Positions 60,902 to 64,000 of a stretch of 64,000 nucleotides of DNA are shown here, piece by piece. Origin of the DNA: Bin87 sp965219925 (GTDB lineage: Bacteria; Chloroflexota; Dehalococcoidia; Lucifugimonadales; UBA3495). The DNA lies in contig OZ244795.1 in NCBI GenBank assembly GCA_965219925.1, positions 1,240,001 through 1,304,000 on the forward strand, in the 5' to 3' direction. Below the pieces are notes generated by a model. The model saw only the letters and a program-made list of their open reading frames with translations. It was not told the origin of the DNA and did not search any database. The position numbers and the translations under genes were made by a program. Each line of letters starts with the position of its first letter. Position 1 is the first letter of the stretch.

Positions 60902-62146
60902 TTACCGCAGTGGCGCAGCGTAAATCTGGCCGCCCTTGGGGCAATCGCCGCACGGAGCGTTGGCCCACAGCGCGTTGCGGCCATTCTCCCGCGGCAGGTT
61001 GACGCCCGCGGGGCCCAGGTTGCGGTCGTAAATCTCGCCATAGTTGCCCACGGCTTTGATTACGTCCTGGGCGGCGGTGTCGCTGATGCCCAAGTCTCCC
61101 TGGCCGTAAGAACCTGCCAGGCCGAAGAGGCGGTCAACCTTGGTGTCGTCGGTAACAGCGCTGGGAACGTTGTCGGAGGTTACGCTGTAAGCTTCGGCAT
61201 AGATAAGAATGCCCATCACCGTTTTCACGATGTCGAACCACTGGTCATCGCCGTGGGGAACCACCGGCCCCAAAGGTTCTTCGGAGATGGTCTCCGGCAG
61301 AATCACGTGGTTGGCCCGGTTGGACAGGGATGCGCCCAACGCTGCCAGCTGAGAGCGGTCGTTGGTGAAAGCGTCGCACTGGCCGGCTTCGTAGGCAGCA
61401 ACCACGGCGGAGGTGTCTTCAAAAGTCAGCGCTTCAATGTTCAGCCCGTTCTGGCTGGAGAAATCGGCCAGGTTCAGCTCGGTTGTCGTGCCCTGGGTTA
61501 CGCAGACGCTGGCGCCTTCCAGTTCCAGCGCGCTGGTAATGCCCAGACTCCTGTTTACCATGAAACCCTGACCGTCATAGAACATGGTCTGGGCGTAGTT
61601 GCCCCAGGACGCATCGCGCGATGTGGTCCACGTTACGGTACGAACCAGCATGTCAACTTCGCCGGACTGGATCGTTGGCCCGCGTTCGGTAGCGGTAATC
61701 AAGCGGATTTCGATGGCGTTGGGATCGCCCAGCACTGCGGCGGCCAAGGCGCGGCACAGGTCAATGTCGAATCCAACGTTGTTTCCTGATGCGTCAATGT
61801 AACCGTAGCCCGGCACGTCGTTGCGGCTGGCACAAACCACATGGCCGCGATCCCGAACGACGGCAAGCCTGCTATCGCCCTGGTTGCTGGCTGAGGTGGC
61901 CTCGCCGCCGCCGCCCGGCATGGCGGTGGACTCGGCCGGTTGAGTGGCCGTCATGGCTGGCTCGGTGCCCCCGGAAGCGCCAGTGGCCGTTGCTTCTACC
62001 ATTTGGGTGGTTCCAGTAGCGGCGGCCGTGGGTCCGGTGGAACCGGAGGGGTCGGTTGTGGCGGCATCTTCCGAGGTGCATGCCACAGCGGCGACCACGA
62101 CCAACAGAATTGCGGCGCCCGCGACATATTTCAGATAGCGATTCAT
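60902..62146 (-). CDS. General amino-acid ABC transporter substrate-binding lipoprotein (AapJ type)
   Basis: A 414-residue exported solute-binding protein. A hydrophobic leader ends in lipobox AVAC with Cys23, followed by a long threonine/alanine-rich linker of about 70 residues. The SBP domain has GHVVCASRNDVPGYGYID, GFDIDLCRALAAAVLGD, VDMLVRTVTWTTSRDAS and FMVNRSLGITSALELEGASVCV. The C-terminal GPAGVNLPRENGRNALW is specific to AapJ/BztA. GGAG lies before the ATG. First gene of the importer operon. Confidence 0.94.
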   Translation of the reverse strand: MNRYLKYVAGAAILLVVVAAVACTSEDAATTDPSGSTGPTAAATGTTQMVEATATGASGGTEPAMTATQPAESTAMPGGGGEATSASNQGDSRLAVVRDRGHVVCASRNDVPGYGYIDASGNNVGFDIDLCRALAAAVLGDPNAIEIRLITATERGPTIQSGEVDMLVRTVTWTTSRDASWGNYAQTMFYDGQGFMVNRSLGITSALELEGASVCVTQGTTTELNLADFSSQNGLNIEALTFEDTSAVVAAYEAGQCDAFTNDRSQLAALGASLSNRANHVILPETISEEPLGPVVPHGDDQWFDIVKTVMGILIYAEAYSVTSDNVPSAVTDDTKVDRLFGLAGSYGQGDLGISDTAAQDVIKAVGNYGEIYDRNLGPAGVNLPRENGRNALWANAPCGDCPKGGQIYAAPLR

Positions 62147-62253
62147 TGGATCAAATTCTCCTGTTTTGGAATGGAGTCTTATTCCCCTGTCACTGAGGCA
62201 CGATTAGTTTCGCAAACGTTACCGCATATTGCAATATCGTGGCGCCATTGTTT

Positions 62254-62374
62254 AGGGCTTTTTCAAAGTCCTCCGACCTCCGCTCATGGTGAGATTGTCG
62301 AACCATCGGCGACCGTCCTTCGACAGGCTCAGGACGAGCGGGTGTTTGATTTCCGCAACTTTGAAAAGGCCCTG
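62254..62374. repeat. MITE-like element, CAGGGCCTTT family, copy 2
   Basis: Opposite orientation to the copy at 42268-42389, with ends AGGGCTTTTTCAAAG and CTTTGAAAAGGCCCTG and the same interior (CTCATGGTGAG and CGTCCTTCGACAGGCTCAGG). Flanking sequence shows only a weak CC-ATTGT similarity. Lies upstream of the binding-protein gene. Confidence 0.78.
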
Positions 62375-62425
62375 CCTATTGTCGATGGCAGGTTTGCCGA
62401 TGATCGGACACCATGTTTGTTGTAC

Positions 62426-63208
62426 CTATTCGAACGCCCAGTATCGCAAGGCGGATTCACCGAATATTTTCGCAATGTCCTGGGCCGGGCACCAGGAACC
62501 CACCTGTTCCATCGTGTGGGCCAGAGAATTGCGGTAGCCCTCCCGGTTGGTTACGCGCGGCCAGTCGGAGCCCCAAACCATCCGGTCCGGACCGAAAGCG
62601 TCGTAGGCCATGCGCACGTACGGCGGCGTATTGGCATAGGGGAACGGCGGGTCGCTGATCTCACCCATGCCATGAATTTTGATCGCCGTATTGTCAAAGC
62701 GGGACAACGTCAACGCCGCGCGGAACACGTCGTCGGAGAGCATTGAATCGGCTCCGATGGCGTAGATGCCCATGCCGGCCAGGTGTTCGATGATTACGGT
62801 CAGGTTTGGCAATGACCCTACCAACTCGGCAAATTCGGGTGAAGCGAATCCCGCCGCCGCGCCCCCGACGCTTACCGACATCCCCAAATCGGCAGCCCGC
62901 CGCCATATAGCCAGCGGGTCATTTCCCGGTGAGCGGTGAAAATTGCGAATACGCAGGGTCTCTGCCCCAGCGATATATAGAGTCTCCAACGTGTCGCCCG
63001 CCGCGGGGTCATCGACGTCCACGCGGCATACGACTGAAAACCGTCCGGGGAAGCGACGCTTGCATTCCAGCACATACGAATTGTCCAGGGTGGCGGTGGA
63101 TTGCACTAACACCGTTTTCGACACGCCGTTCAGCTCCATTTGGGCCAGCAACATTTCCACCGGTTCGTATTGGTTGCGTCCGATGTGAACATGGGTATCG
63201 ACAATCAT
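62426..63208 (-). CDS. Amidohydrolase family (TIM-barrel metal-dependent hydrolase)
   Basis: A 260-residue metal hydrolase of the amidohydrolase_2 group. DTHVHIG at residues 4-10 gives the first metal pair, VIIEHLAGMG holds a further histidine, and MVWGSDWPRVT the last aspartate. Relatives decarboxylate or hydrolyse aromatic acids and lactones. GGAG lies before the ATG. It is near a Rieske oxygenase gene, which would suit aromatic degradation, although the two are on opposite strands and separated by a repeat. Confidence 0.88.
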   Translation of the reverse strand: MIVDTHVHIGRNQYEPVEMLLAQMELNGVSKTVLVQSTATLDNSYVLECKRRFPGRFSVVCRVDVDDPAAGDTLETLYIAGAETLRIRNFHRSPGNDPLAIWRRAADLGMSVSVGGAAAGFASPEFAELVGSLPNLTVIIEHLAGMGIYAIGADSMLSDDVFRAALTLSRFDNTAIKIHGMGEISDPPFPYANTPPYVRMAYDAFGPDRMVWGSDWPRVTNREGYRNSLAHTMEQVGSWCPAQDIAKIFGESALRYWAFE

Positions 63209-63297
63209 CGTAAATCTCCAACCTGATGCGGGCTAAATGGCGACCACTTCCAACGGGTCCAATATAGCATCGCATAAAAGAAGACACGGCATTAAGC

Positions 63298-63602
63298 CTC
63301 ACGCGTAGCCACATTGTCATTGCGAGCATAGCGTGGCAATCTCGTCGCCGTAGGAATGGTGATTTGCCGACGTGTGTTCAACCTCAACGAGATTGCCACG
63401 TCGCTGGCGTTCTTGGCGATGACAGGGGGTGGCGAATTTCACCCTCACCCCATCCCCCTCTCCCATCGAGGGAGAGGGGGATGGGACGGGTTTTTACCTG
63501 GATGGACAGGATGAGTAGGATGGACAGGATTTTGGGGTGAGGCAGGGAACGAGATTGCCGTGCTGCGCTCGCAATGACGGATTAAAGTGGGTACGCGTGA
63601 GG
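63298..63602. repeat. MITE-like element, family R, copy 10 with nested repeat
   Basis: Ends CTCACGCGTAGCCAC and GTGGGTACGCGTGAG, flanked by GGCATTAAGC (63288-63297) and GGGATTAAGC (63603-63612). The interior is enlarged by a second inverted pair (CCCTCACCCCATCC ... GGGGTGAGG, about 63441-63543) with tandem GGATGGACAGGAT. The remaining gap to 63867 shows no supported gene. Confidence 0.75.
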
Positions 63603-63867
63603 GGATTAAGCAAATTGACCTGTGATTGGGAATCCGTGATAATGCGGGAGATTATTGGTGCATTCAGCGAAAAGATATACGGTCGTAGCAGCGTTCGCCT
63701 TTGGGTCTGCGTGCAACTACCGGATATGCCTATTAGATCGACGGGACAAATTTACTGCAGGAAAATCGCCGGTTGTCGCTCGCTCGTCGGGATTCGCCGG
63801 CGTATGCGGTTTTGTAACCGGCAAGTAACCGCCCCGCAATTCAGGCGGAAGAAGGAGGAACAGCCCC

Positions 63868-64000
63868 ATGATTTCACAGGCCGATAACATTACCCTAACC
63901 CAGGTGGGAGCCGGCACACCGATGGGTGATTTGATGCGCCGCTACTGGATGCCGGCATTGCTGTCGTGGGAGCTCGCCGAACCGGATGGTGAACCGGTCC
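63868..64000 (+). CDS. Rieske [2Fe-2S] ring-hydroxylating oxygenase, alpha subunit (3' partial)
   Basis: The first 44 residues fit phthalate-dioxygenase-like oxygenases: LTQVGAGTPMGDLMRRYW followed by MPALLSWELAEPDGEPV. In this family the Rieske cysteine/histidine cluster and mononuclear iron site follow downstream, beyond the window. AAGGAGG lies before the ATG. Substrate unknown; identification from the N terminus only. Confidence 0.82.
   Translation, partial: MISQADNITLTQVGAGTPMGDLMRRYWMPALLSWELAEPDGEPV

Overview
The window looks like chromosomal DNA from a Chloroflexota bacterium, most likely Dehalococcoidia of the SAR202 type. This is inferred from gene content, not from a marker phylogeny: roughly 55-60% GC, an F420/flavin luciferase-like oxidoreductase, paired MaoC proteins, DUF885 and PIG-L hydrolases, an AapJ-type amino-acid importer, a ring-hydroxylating Rieske oxygenase, and many short non-coding repeats. 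No transposase, phage gene, CRISPR array or rRNA was seen.

Layout. 1-7.6 kb (+): end of rpsR, a membrane-anchored SurA/PpiC-like foldase, hom, thrC, folE, a CelD/BioF2-like acyltransferase, a GT4 glycosyltransferase and a DUF502 membrane protein, tightly packed. 8.4-14.2 kb: PIG-L deacetylase (+), then a minus-strand run SDR, EthD, DUF885, OppD, OppF. 14.4-19.7 kb (-): tRNA-Thr(UGU), tRNA-Tyr, tRNA-Thr(GGU), tuf, rpmG, secE, nusG, rplK, rplA, an L10 leader with attenuator, rplJ, rplL and a terminator; rpoBC does not follow. 20.2-23.1 kb (+): two overlapping MaoC-like genes, a SelW-like gene that reads as a selenoprotein through an in-frame UGA, a pentapeptide-repeat protein and an AAA_26/DRTGG protein. 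23.3-33.8 kb: NhaA, metallo-hydrolase, hydroxyacid dehydrogenase, aldo/keto reductase, and an envelope cluster (propeller protein, small membrane protein, LppX/LprG-like lipoprotein, P55-like MFS). 34.2-37.4 kb (+): cobQ, cobU, pduX-like. 37.5-42.0 kb (-): DinG-like exonuclease/helicase, OGG1-like glycosylase, PHP protein. 42.5-51.9 kb: glycine-cleavage region (gcvPB, frameshifted gcvPA, DadA-like oxidase, gcvT, gcvH) interrupted by an SfiI-like restriction-modification pair. 52-56.7 kb: serine hydrolase, mini-DnaJ, tRNA-Pro, SDR, LLM oxidoreductase. 57-62.1 kb (-): a four-component amino-acid ABC importer with an extra coiled-coil gene. The window closes with an amidohydrolase and the start of a Rieske oxygenase.

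Two threads stand out. First, a selenoprotein gene that ordinary gene calling would truncate: CxxU motif, Shine-Dalgarno before the upstream ATG, and a stem-loop right after the UGA. Second, a dense set of non-autonomous, MITE-like elements. The main family (ten copies, about one per 6 kb) ends in inverted repeats of the form CTCACGCGTACCCAC and in several copies is flanked by approximately 10-bp direct repeats. Unrelated elements with CAGGG ends show an exact 10-bp duplication in one case. Some copies sit exactly on stop codons.

The glycine region suggests that a DadA-like oxidase and the glycine-cleavage P-protein subunits once formed one transcription unit that received a lower-GC restriction-modification pair; gcvPA now carries a one-base deletion, which is either a real lesion or an assembly error. 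The LprG-like lipoprotein next to a P55-like exporter repeats a gene pair known from mycobacteria, where it moves lipids to the outer envelope.
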